Assembly (NCBI GenBank): GCA_014706295.1
Contig: JACSVZ010000007.1
Coordinates: forward strand, 46,638,975-46,702,974
Length of the DNA stretch: 64,000 bases
Source of the DNA: Lycocorax pyrrhopterus obiensis
Lineage: Eukaryota; Chordata; Aves; Passeriformes; Paradisaeidae
Direction of reading: 5' to 3'
Below the pieces are notes generated by a model. The model was not told the DNA's origin. It ran no database searches and worked only from the letters and a program-made list of their open reading frames with translations. The position numbers and the translations under genes were made by a program. This document shows, piece after piece, positions 24,685-36,563 of the stretch. Numbering within the stretch: position 1 is the stretch's first letter; each line of letters opens with the position of its first letter.

Positions 24685-27600
24685 TCAGTGAAGAAGACAA
24701 CACCCTTTGAAAACAAGCAGCAGAATTATAATATATTTTAAAATATAGAGATGACATTTCAGACACCTCTATGGGTTATGAAAAGGGGTTTGAACCATTC
24801 TACTAGATATGGGCTTCCCCTACACTCTAACCTTTTGGTGCCTCAGTGTTATTTTAGTTCTCATGTTTTATAAAGAATGCTGCTATGGCTGCACAAGAAG
24901 GTGCAGAATCCATCCTCTCCTTTTTAACTGTAGTCAGTACCAGAGGGGAGACAGATATTAAAAGCTGTAAGCACTCACATTTATTACTAAGCTTGGGAGA
25001 GACAATCCTGAACTCATACAAGACACAGGTCAGAGTAAAGAAGGATTCCTTCTTTACTTTTTTTACATCATTATTTTTTCCCCATAAAACCACATGTCTG
25101 TGGGGTGTTTGTCTAGACCCAGATGGAATATGCAACAAGCTTCTGACAGAGCAGCAGCTTTCTCTAATGTCATTTTTGTAAATCTCTATTCATGGATCTT
25201 GCTGCAGTCATAATGTGAGTACTGTGTCATGAAAATACAGAAACACTGGCTCAGAAATTTTCTAGGCTTGATATACCCCTTTCCAATCTTCTTCCTCTCT
25301 CTAGAAAGCACACATAGGGCTTTCTGATATGCACCAGCTAATTTCTGCATGTTGCATATTACAAAAATAACAATTAAGATCCCAAACCTCTGTCATGGTT
25401 GACCTACATTCAGCCCAAGGGGAAAAAAAAAAAGAAAAACCCAAATTGAATAAGAGGAATCCATGTATACATATGCTTCTCTCAAACACTGGAGCAAACA
25501 AAGGACAACAGAGGTTGGTGGCATAGACTTAAGCAATTTTACAGAGGCTGAATTTGTAATATGTTGATAATGTGTTGCTCCTTCCTTCCCTCCTTCAATC
25601 CCTTCTGAGTTATACCTATATTCCCACACCCAGGGAGTGCAAGAATGGGTTAATAATGATTGTTCCACATAGCTTCCCTGTACCTGAATGGATTTTACCT
25701 TGCCATTCCTGGTATAACATACTCACCATCAAAGACCAGAGGGTAAGAACAAAATTAGCAAAATTTCTGCTACACTTGAGTTGCTTTCCTTGAAGTGGAA
25801 TAGCTGTAAGCATCACTAACTAAATTAAATACTCAGTTAGAGGGCCTAAAATGTCAAAATCTGGGATCCATAGGTGCTTTAATTAATTTTTTAGTACTAG
25901 CTTACTATCTTAGCCCTGGGCAGAAAAAGATACTTTTCTGCAGCTCAAATATAATGGAGGGGGTAAGTGATCCAAAGAATAAACCCAACATATTCAAGAC
26001 AATGGTTTAACCTAAAACAGAATTCAGAGACAAATTTGGCTCTGGTTGATGAGGAGTCACTGCCTGTAATGAAATCACAATCAGTTGTTTTGTTCACCCA
26101 CAGGATTACCGTTTGCCTGTATCTTCGATTGGCACTGGAGCATGAGAACTACTACAGCAGGTGACCAAAAGCTAAAATGAAACTTCCTGCTATCTTTCCA
26201 CCACCATGATTAAAACACCAATTAGGAACCTAATAAAAGACGTGGCTTGCAGTATGTCAAGGAGAAAAGTATTTCAGAGACTGGCATTGTAAAGTTACCA
26301 TTCTTGCCTTTCATTCTTCAGCTTCATAAGAGTCTACAGTCACACTTCTGCCATTGCTAGACATACTCCAGAAAAGTGTCCAGATGGCTCTGTCTGGACT
26401 GCTTTGCATCCAGGAAAAGCAATTAGAACTATGCTTGTAAAGGAGGGCACTGAAGGAGCCCAGGCAGGAAGGAGCAAAGGAAAACATTTGTAGACTACAG
26501 AGATTAACAGTTCTCTTTGTAACAGGTATGTTACTGATGAACTAGAGGAGAATGCAACCAGAGTTTTTCAAAGCTGGAGCACACATGTGGACAATGAAGT
26601 CCAGGATTTCAGGAGTGCACATGCATTTTGAGTAGAACAGCTGTCAGACAATATTTTTTGAAAGGATCGAAACATTCTTCCACACCCTGCCCAGCTGCTT
26701 CTGCATAGTGAAACTCCTTTTCAAAAGGATGGAGGGAGAAATTCACCCATCAGAACTGGTTTACAACCCACTCCAGTGTGGTGGGAGATGAACTGTTTGA
26801 ATCTCCATATGCTTAATAAGTCATTGTACCAAAGTCTGTTTTCCTGAGGAGGGCACATCAGACTTGAACTGCTACAGACAAATGATCCCAGAGTCTAGCA
26901 TCTCAGCACTGACTGTGTTTTTAAAGACAGTTACTTTTGGTCCAAATAAAGTTTGATGGGGAAGACAAGCTGAAATAAAGACAGGCAGAGCATTTGCTGA
27001 CTCTGGTGCATCCATGCCCAGCATGCCAGCTGCTGTATATTGCTCTTACAAGCTGCTTTTTCTGCTATGCTCTTTGTGTAGAGCCTACAGAGTTGCTGCA
27101 ATTTGTGGATTCTTACAGCACCTGCATTCCTTAATTTCACTTTTATCATACTTTACAAAAAGCATGTCTTAAGATTTAAAAGAGAGGAACCAAAAGTGAA
27201 ATTAAAATGCTCACCATATTTGTGAGGCACTATGGATGCATTGGTAGCAAGCACTAGAGTGTATCCAGATTTTTTTATTACTCTTACATTGTAAATCAAA
27301 TTTTTAGTCAAATATGATTTATTGGGATTATGAAGAAAAGCACACTGGCTGCAAATCCCTTCTGTTAGCATTTGGCTATGTGTGTATCCATAAATTTAGT
27401 GTTAACTAACTGCAAAATTCAGAACTGGAAGTAGGTTTTATTTTAAATCACTCCTAAACTTCAGGACAGTCCGATTTGAAATGTACATTCGGGTGCACAC
27501 CTACTTAAAGTAAACCCCACATAAGTATCTACATACAGAAACTAATCCTTTGTTGTCTACAAGCACCTCTATTTTAACCCTGCTCAGGGAAATGTGACTC

Positions 27601-30600
27601 TTAGAGGGACCTTTAAGGTGTGACAGCCAAAAGAACAGATCGTGAGCTGAGATTGTTTACATGCATTTGTTCTGGGTTTGTAAATCACCTTTCTCACCAC
27701 TGATTTTTTATATTTCTTTGCCATTTTGTTTCGGTGGAAATGACTCAGCAAATTGTTAGGCTAAGCTCTGAACACTGACCTTTCAACTCAAAAACCTTGT
27801 ATAATGTTGGAATAATACTGTGAACGTGCAACAGTAGGTTGAATTTCACGCCCTGTCCTGACAGCTCTGTCCAGAGACAGGATGCCAGCAGATGGCAGAT
27901 GGATCACTGCATGGGACAGTTACTCTGTGGAAGTTCATAAGTGAACATTTTTTTTTTTTAAATTGTACCTTTTTCCTTACAGAAAATCGCAGTGACTAAC
28001 ATTATATTAAAAAATAAAAGGTAAAGTGTTAATATCCTCAGTGGCTTTTTAGCAGCTGATGTAATAACACACTGATGCTGGCTAGTAATGCAATGTAATT
28101 AAACAAAATAAAAGAGACTGTCTTGATTTTTGTATATTTTCATTACGCACCAAAAAGTGGAGAGGAAGCTTTTCCATCAGTCTTCCATTAACTTAATCTA
28201 CTCAGAAATGCAGGTGTCCGGCCATGTACATTCAGAACTACAAGGAGGATTGTACTAGCTAAGGTGTCACTTGGTTATAATACATTTATGTATTAACCAT
28301 GTCCCAAATTTTGAATTCAGTAACATGAGTGCAAGTCCAGAATGATTTCGCTCGTTTGCCTAAGTAGCGATCTGGATTTGAATTTCCAGCTTTGGGAATG
28401 ATCTCATCTGAAAGTTTGGTCCAGCTGACAAAAATGAGAACTGATGCTGCTATGGGGCTGGAAACAAAGTACAGGGTGGGGGCTCTCTGGGGGGAAGCAG
28501 ACAGGGGCCCTGGGCTATGGGAAGCCTTAGGGAAGAGGTAAATGTGGAACTTCAAGGAAACCTCAACTAAATCCTCTGAACAGCAAACTGTTGACGTCTC
28601 ACTTACCAGCCCTGCACTAGTGTCAGGTAAAATGCTACAGTTTTGCTGTAATCCAAGGAAATGAAGAGGAGGAGAGAGATCAAGGGGAGAGAGAACAGAG
28701 CGAATCCATGGACAGAGGGGAGACTATGAAAAAAGACTGTATTTTTAAGTGTTCCTCTTCTACACAGTTATTCTCTTATACAAAGTTTCTTTCCCAGATT
28801 CTGTTTTCCATTCATTTTCAGGGAAGGAATTTATAAAAACAATTCCTGTCACTTTTACAGTACGAGATCAGAGGAGCCAAAAATCTCTAAAAAGAAGTTG
28901 AATCTTTAGTGAAAGAGTAGCTAGAGTTGATCAGATATATTCAGAAAGACAAACAATAAAGTTTAGGAAAGGTAGAGCTTTGACAGTTGCTAAAAGAAAA
29001 TTTTCCACCAGCTCAATGGGACTACCCTCACTCCTACCCCAGCCCCATCCCCATCTGCCAACTAAGAACTACTTTTCCTAGGACAGTTCTAAGGTTAGGT
29101 GATCTGTACTGCTATCTTTCACAAAAATACTAAGTGTAGATCACTTTCATAGCATGTCTCTGGAAACTAGAGCAAAACATTCTCTGAGCTGAAAACCTGA
29201 AAGACAGGTAGCAGATGTGTCTGTTCTGACAGGTCCCTGGTTCGGTGAAGCACACGTTGCTTACAGAGGCATTGCCTTTCTGCACAAAGTAGGGTATTTT
29301 CAGTGGTGCGGCCTTGCCACCACCCATGTCTGGCTGCTCACTCACATCCTGGTATTGCAATTCACAGTATACCAGCTGTGCTGCCAGACCTGCCCTCAGC
29401 ATCCTGCTGGAAGCCAGAGGAGTGAAAGTAGCAACCAAGCCCAGGAACTGCTCACAGTGGCTTCACCTCAGAAGCCAGAAAATCCTGGAGTGCTCTCAGA
29501 AGTACATTGTTCCCAGGCTGAATGCCTGCATCTGTATTAAACTGCAAGATAAGGGAAGATCATCCTGGTTATGTTAAACCCATCTACTTCTGGTGAGAAT
29601 CTAAACACTCATTCAAGGTTTGCAAAAAAACTATCCGAATTAGCCTATATTTAACTCATGATAATGGCAGCTGCTGTGTTATGTGACAGTGTACTCTGCC
29701 TATGGGGTGCTTTCTATCTTTAGATGCTTGCAGACACTGTGTGTATAGAGCAAGCCAAAAGAATGGGGCTTTGTTCTACTGTTTATTATAGAAACATTCA
29801 CAGGTCGTTCATAAGATCCCTCATGTATGTAAGATAAAAATACTACTTTTATGGCTTTATGTCACCTTGAAATGCATATTTTATTTCTGTTGTGTCTGGA
29901 AAGTTTCACTGGGCAAAAAGCTATTTATAAGAATTATCAACTTTTAAATTAAATTTTGAGTGTATACGTGCTCTTCCAAGGTAGTCTGGGAGGGCTGATT
30001 CATCACTGGACCCAGAAACTGGATGCTTGTGACCAGTGTATATATTGAATCTGGTGGCCTTGTACATATTCATTTTCTGGGTAATCACACTTTCATGCAT
30101 GTAAAAACAGACTGGGACCCAAGTTCTGCCCTAGATTGTTGAAGATGGAACATACAGGAATAAACAGGAGCTGAGAAGACAGGGCTTTTGTGGGGGAAGC
30201 TTTGGTTTACATCTCTGACCTGTTCAATGCTTATTTACTTGTACCAAATATAATCATTCCAGTAGGACAGATGGCATAAACTAGTCAATGCATGGTGTTT
30301 GGGATAGCATCATGCTGCCAGTGCCTCCGTTTCCTAAAATGAAAAGTTCTATTTTTTACAAAGCATTATTTTGCAATGAAATACCTCCAGCCCTACCTAC
30401 TCACAAATGAGTAGTTGTTTTCCTGGCTAGTTGCACACTGAAATAATGGTAACATTTTGGATTAGAAGATGAGTGGTGGCATGTGCCCAGCTCCTCTGCT
30501 GAAATATTCTGTCAATACTGTTGGGGTAGTGTGCACTTGATAAGAGCAGATCTCTTTCTCACTTTATGTAGGCCAAATTGTTCTTAAAATTCCCACAGAA

Positions 30601-32156
30601 TGCGTGGGCTGATTACTGCAGTAGCTAAATGTGGGATTCCTAAGCTCTAATTTGTGGTGTTAATTAAGGTAGGTTTGGTGGGGCTCTGCACAGGTCATGT
30701 CAGAGGCAGCAGAAATGCACCAGCACAACTCCTCTGGGAGGAATCCTTCTTTCATCTTTCCAGCTATGCTGAGGAATGCCAGAGGCAAGCTGTCCCTAGT
30801 GTGGCATGGGCTCCATGCTCACAGATACACTGTTGGATGGAGCAAGAGACCTGTTAAGGAAATGCTTTGGGTGAAAGGACTGCGGTGACAACAGAAAACC
30901 CTTCCTCTCCTTCCCACCTGCCAGTGCGGGCATACTGCCTCTTACCTAGCTTCAAAAATGGTCCTAACCACAACGCACGATCATGCTGCCTTCAAGTCCC
31001 TTCCACCTGTACAGAAAATGACAAAGCTGCAAGGATTTCGGGAACTCTTGGCTGCCCTGACACCAGCTGTGCAACATTCATAAGAGTGAACAGGATAAAC
31101 AGAGGCCAGTGGATACAAACACAAGCAGAGTGCTGAGGCATATGAACATGGAAACTCGATGCATTACACAAATGCTGAGTTTCTTCCCATTATCTCCACA
31201 AGGAACTGGACTGTCCCAAACTGCCTGTGAGGACAAATAATACAGGTACCTAATTTGTACTCTCACTAGAGCACTGACGCACACTCAGTGACTTCTCAGC
31301 TACCTCCAGAAGATTTGTCAGGCACACCACCCAACATTTTATTGTTTTCAGTGTCTTTTTAGCCTATGCTTGTTTCTTTTATTTTTTTGCTAACTATTCT
31401 CCTAATTTTTATGTCCTCTCTTTTAGGGTGGTAACAGGCTGCTTCACACCCACAAACATGCTGCATTTCAGTTCATTAAGGAGAGGGTTACAAAACAAGA
31501 AACAAGAGTTACACATTGAATTAAACGTTGCTCAGTGCTCAGGATTAAATCAAGAACTGTTACTCTACTTGAGGCTTCATCTGATTAGGTCCCAACATTT
31601 ATGAAGCCTATCTGTGTAAATATAATGTGATAATAAATTACATAATTACTAAAATTATAATGATTATTATATTCTGCATACATCAAATGTTATGTAAATA
31701 ATCACTTAAAGTGAAACCACTGGTATTAAGACTAGTTACTAAGATGCATGTAAATTCTAAACTATATCAGAAATATTTCAAATAGCTGAAACTCATTACT
31801 AAGAATAATGAAGGAAATTATGTATAAACCTGTTCACCAAATCACAAAATAATAGATGTAATGGAATGTAATGGATTTATGACAATCAAAATAAAAGGAA
31901 TAAACACGCATCTTGGCTAAACAAGACCACAATCTCTAAATTCCTTTGGAAGCTGACAAAATACCAAGGAGGAAAACAAGTGCTTTAGATGGCTATAAGC
32001 AAGAAGCAACTGCATTAACACAAGAAAATGAAGGAATACTTTAGATACCAAAAGAACTCACATTATGTGCCAAAGGGCTATATTCTATATGAAACATTTG
32101 GATCAGGATTCATCTGTGAATCTTAAAATACTTCAAGTAGAGTATGTATTATGCTT

Positions 32157-32227
32157 TAGCAGGGAGGCCGGACTAGGTGATCTCAAGAGGTCCCTTCCAG
32201 CCCCAGTTATTCTGTGATTCTCCGATT
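32157..32227 (+). mobile_element. Short CR1 3' terminal relic
   Basis: About 70 bp closely match the CR1 3' end: GGACTAGGTGATCTCAAGAG, then GTCCCTTCCAGCCCC and ATTCTGTGATTCTCCGATT, a decayed octamer tail. It is a deeply 5'-truncated insertion in KCNK10 intron 4, antisense to the gene. Confidence 0.9.
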
Positions 32228-33640
32228 ATTTTAATCATTAACTATCATACCAACAGTTTAATGGTCTTGTCCATGTCACTCAGAAGTACAATATTCAGCT
32301 GACAATTAATCAAAGAATTTCTGACTCTCAATTCATATCATGACTTCTAGACTGTCATTTTTCTTGGGCAGAAGCAGGCTGGAATGTTCAGAGATTCCAC
32401 TGAAGTGAAGCAGGTATAATAAAAAGGTAGGCAAAAAAGAAATTAGGAATCTTAGTTGTGTTTTTGCCAAACTAAACTGAGACACCTTTCAATAACATTA
32501 TTTTCATTAAATGAAAATATAAGCCTTTTGAAGTGCTCTCCAGACAGGCATGTACACGCTTACTCACCCATAATCACTAGTCACCTTTTTCTACATTTAT
32601 TCTGAGATACTATTTATGTCTGGTCTGGGACACTTCAAAGCCATTTAATCAAAATTGAAAGTGCTTATACTTCAGTCTAATACTTAATTACTTCCTTTCA
32701 AAAACAGTTACAACTAATTTGCTCTTACCTGTGGGAATGTTTTAGAAATAGATGTCTATTAAACTAACCAGCTTGGGCAGCTTCTCATCCACTCCGTCCC
32801 TGGAAAGACTTACCTTCGGTTATGCCACCTCCAAGGGAAGCATCACACAGGTCACCTCTAGAAGTCCTGCCTCAAAGACAGAATCCCTGAAGTGAACCAT
32901 TAGCAAGTTAGCAAAACAGCATTTGCCACGTCTGTGGCACTGCTTGCTAAAGAACTGCTTACAGCAATTCAGACTCAAAAACAGAGGGAACTGGCAACAT
33001 AAAGGGAAATTACATACGGGAAAGTCTACACAAAAATTTAGGGTAGGATGTCTTCATGGTAGGCAGGGCAGGTAATGATCATGATTTCAGCCAGTGGCAT
33101 TACAGCAGTTTTTGTAGTAGAGCTGCAGATCTATTCCAACACAGCTGTCCCCTTGCACTGAAGGCATACCACTCCACCATCTCTCTTCCCACGTTCACAC
33201 TCACAACAGCAACCCCGCTTTCCAAGTCTTTTAGGCTTTATCAGTAAACCAGTCAGGACCTATTCCACATCCCTGTTCCTTCAGGGAACCATTACCTTCT
33301 CTCTATTTTCAGTGAATAGATGTACATATCTAAAGCAACTTGTGGTGTTTTGAAGACTGTTTTACAACTATTCCTTGTAGGGACACTAACTTAGGAGATA
33401 CATTCCCCAGCAATACCCTCAATAAGGAAATTCAGAGTCGGATCTATAACCCCTGTATCATCATCTAGAGAAGTCTGTTTCTCTCCACTGACTACAGAGA
33501 CCTTTACAGACATTAACTATCATCTCAACTAGACATGTAAATGTTTCATGGTGTCCAACATGTACAAAATGCCGCAGGTAATAGCACACAAATTAAGAGC
33601 AGGTTATACAACACAAGCAAAAAACTATCAGTGAACTTAC

Positions 33641-33801
33641 TCTGAAAACTTTTTCCACCCTTGCAATACCCTTCCCAAAGATGGTTCCAAGTTGGTCTCC
33701 AATCCCAGCCAGCAAGAAGCCAAACAGTGGAATCCCAAATAGGGCATACAAAATGCAGAAAACCTTGCCACCAACAGTGCTTGGGGCCATCTTCCCATAC
33801 C
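33641..33801 (-). CDS. KCNK10: KCNK10 exon 4: first filter GYG, M2 helix, M2-M3 linker
   Basis: The exon has 161 bp: two bases plus 53 codons. The acceptor is TTCTCCTCAG and the donor TTCAGA|GTAAGT. The split Gly codon completes TIGYG, the first selectivity filter. It continues [19 protein letters not shown], then the second transmembrane helix [16 protein letters not shown], and ends in the cytosolic linker [16 protein letters not shown]. The GIGDQLG hinge region typical of TREK channels is intact. The codon right after GYG is AAG (Lys, 33791-33793); TREK-family proteins I recall have Asn there, and Val replaces Glu five codons later (33773-33775). This makes the outer mouth of pore 1 more basic than usual. 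Confidence 0.96.
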
Positions 33802-36445
33802 CTGAGGAGAAAAACAATTGTCAGACTCTCAGAACTTTATGCGGCTTTTTAGAAAACAAACTAATAGGTTTAAGAAAACTGCTCTTGCTGCAGGCATACC
33901 TTTGTTCCACCTATAATTTCTATTTATAGACTTTTGATGGCATGATGTCATTTCCTGGACAAGCCACCCTCTTTTATTCCATTTGTCTTGAAGCCTCAAT
34001 TACGCATATTTTCTGTAGATTCAGCCTATCTAAAATTGCTGTTTGCTTAATTAAAGCTGATATCACAGCACAAAAATCCCTCCATGATGGCCTGGTGCCT
34101 GCATGCTGCTGCTCTCCTTGGCCTGTGCCAATGGTTTCCTGACAGGAGTGTGATTCACCTGACAAGGCTCATTTTCAGTGGTTAGCTCATACTTTTCTCA
34201 GCCCCTCATCATACTGACTAGTTACACTGCAGCCTCCAAACTGTACCCACACTATGCAAATCTGCCCTTGAACTCTTTTTTCAGTAAAGCATTACGACTC
34301 CAGTAGCCATGGTATTTCTGTTAAAATGTTAAAGAGAAAAAAAACCCAAGAATTGTGACAGTAATATTTGCACCTTTTATTTAAGATCAGGTGTCTTAAT
34401 TGAAATGTCACAGAGATTTTGATTTTAGCTACACATAATTACTTAAATATTAAAAGTTATCACGTAATCACAAATAACTGATGCAATAAAGCATCCAGAG
34501 AGGAGGAAATCTATGAAAGTGTCAGGTCCTATTCCTGTTGGGTTGGCAACACTGGCACTGGCTATATCCCTCTGTCATGGGATGGTGAATGAACTATGCT
34601 GACATACAATAATGCATCTCCCATAACCTACTGTCCTTTTCACGGCTGCATCCATCATCCCAGATTTCTCCTAAAATTCCAAGAAAGTCCAGGCTCCAAT
34701 GGCCACTGGACTGAGGTTGACCAGGTAATCTGCTCAGCTTCTGCCTAAGAGGAGCCCTAACAAGCCTCTGGAGGATAAACTAAAACCATTTTCATGCCCT
34801 GACACAATACACGGACTTTATGCAGCCTATAAAAATTTCATTCATGGAGAAGTTAAAACAAATATGGGCAAAAATCCAAGGTCTTTTCAATAATTTTTTT
34901 AAATAGCAGATGTCAATGAATACACCTGCATAAACAATGCTTATATAGAGGCACTTACTTTAATGAGTGATTTAAAAGCTTGTCACTTGGGTCTATTGAG
35001 TAAACAAATATTAAGGGAGGGTTTTCTTACTTTGGAATCAGAAATGTTTTCTTTCTTGCCACCCGCTGGTTTTATGCTACTATTAAAAATACATGGTAAT
35101 GTAGCTTAATATAGAGGAACACAGATTGTACACTCTATACAATCACTCTTTCCCACTCACTTTGACAACAAAGAAAAGGCAGAGCCAAAGGCACAGACTC
35201 CACTGTCAGAGATGATCACCACAGCAAGCCTTTTAACTGCCACAGGATTTTTTTTGTTGTTGTTGTATAAAACGCCTACAGAATTTAGTCAGATTCTCAC
35301 ACTTTATTGAAGGGTTATGTGATTGTCAAGTTATTTGTCTGTACAATCACCAGTGTGTGCATCACAGCTGTAATGTGGAGAAGCACTTTATACAATATTT
35401 AAAGCAGAATAATACTCAAAGACAATGCAAATAAAAATCAACAATTTGCCAGTGATTTCCAAATAATTAGATCTCTAGATCTGATTACTATGACAGCACT
35501 GAAATCAAGCTTAAAATTATAAAACTACTGTATAATTGCCAGCAGATTAATTTTATCAACAATGTTATTAGTTTAGTTTCTTTTTCCTTCAGACTGTCTT
35601 CTAAAATGCGAGCTTTTTGAACATTCTTCAAGAGAGGAACTGGCTCAGAGAGGAGAGATTAAAAACCTTAGCATATCCAAGGCCAACATTCAGAGATCAA
35701 GAGACTAAATACATTGGACACAATGCATGGGGAGAGAGATGATAATGGCCTGAATAAGGATCTTACAAAAGTAGTGGTTCAAGAAAAGTGAAGGGAGCAG
35801 TTCAGTATACCCATTTAACACAGGGAAATGTGTCAATAATTCAAGGCTATGAATTCTAGAAAGGAAAAATAAAATTGGGGGTTTTTTTACACAGTATATT
35901 ATTTGTGGAATTCCTTCCAATTGTTAGTATGAAAGCAAGTAAGAATTTTTAAAAGGTTGTAATAGGTACGAGAAAACATTTCCGGTTACAAGGAGTAGGG
36001 TATGAGAAGAATTGCTTCTATCAAACTTCAGAGCATAAGCCAAAATTAATTAATGTTCTCAGGAAGAAAGTTACACTTCTGGGCAAATTCATCTATAATA
36101 TTAAAATCCAAATTCCCAACAACCATAGAATATTTCATTGGGTACAGCTTCATGATCTTTTTAGTGAAAATCGAGACCATCTGCATCTACATCAAGAACA
36201 GGGTTATAAAGCCTGCATCAGTCTTACCTGTTTTCAGCTCAGCATTGTTATTCTACCCTAATTGCGTAAACAGCTTCTGACACCCAGAGACTCAGTGTCC
36301 TTGACACATGCTGGGGTCATGTCTTCTGCTAACAGAGAAACACACTTCAGCTACTTTTTTCTTTGTTGTCTACCTTCCTCAAATTTATTTCATTATCCAT
36401 GTCTCAGTGTGACTATGTATTTTAAAATATGAACAATAAACATAC
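33802..36445 (-). other. KCNK10: KCNK10 intron 3 (2.6 kb)
   Basis: This GT-AG intron splits the first selectivity filter codon (Gly of GYG). It is AT-rich and I see no repeat or gene in it. Confidence 0.93.
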
Positions 36446-36563
36446 CTATAGTTGTGATGACAGTTCCAGCAAAGAAAAAGGCACCTCCAAGGTCCCAATG
36501 GCTGCTGTTGTTAGAGGAATTTCCGATGGGACTGACTCCTGCGTTATCAGCATCAACAGCATG
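36446..36563 (-). CDS. KCNK10: KCNK10 exon 3: cap and first pore helix up to the filter
   Basis: The exon has 118 bp: 39 codons plus one base. The acceptor is TTTCTTTGCAG and the donor ACTATAG|GTATG. The translation begins [14 protein letters not shown] and runs through [19 protein letters not shown] to VITTIG. The first His matches the extracellular pH-sensing His of the TREK M1-P1 loop. Two overlapping-region N-glycosylation sequons (NSS, NNS/NSS) are present, as expected for this loop. [13 protein letters not shown] is the first pore helix leading into the selectivity filter, which is completed by exon 4. GG replaces the GS I remember in the mammalian pore-helix entry. Phase 0 with exon 2 (…LIQ|HAV) and phase 1 with exon 4 both fit. 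Confidence 0.95.

Larger units (their letters stand above)
19464..33640 (-). other. KCNK10: KCNK10 intron 4 (14.2 kb)
   Basis: This is the largest intron in the window, between exons 4 and 5 (linker to M3). It holds a TG microsatellite (20783-20832), an AAAT/AAAC repeat (21961-21988), an ERVL-type LTR (about 24.0-24.7 kb) and a short CR1 3' relic (32.2 kb). An especially AT-rich patch lies at 31610-31700. The remainder shows no gene that I can support. Confidence 0.93.
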
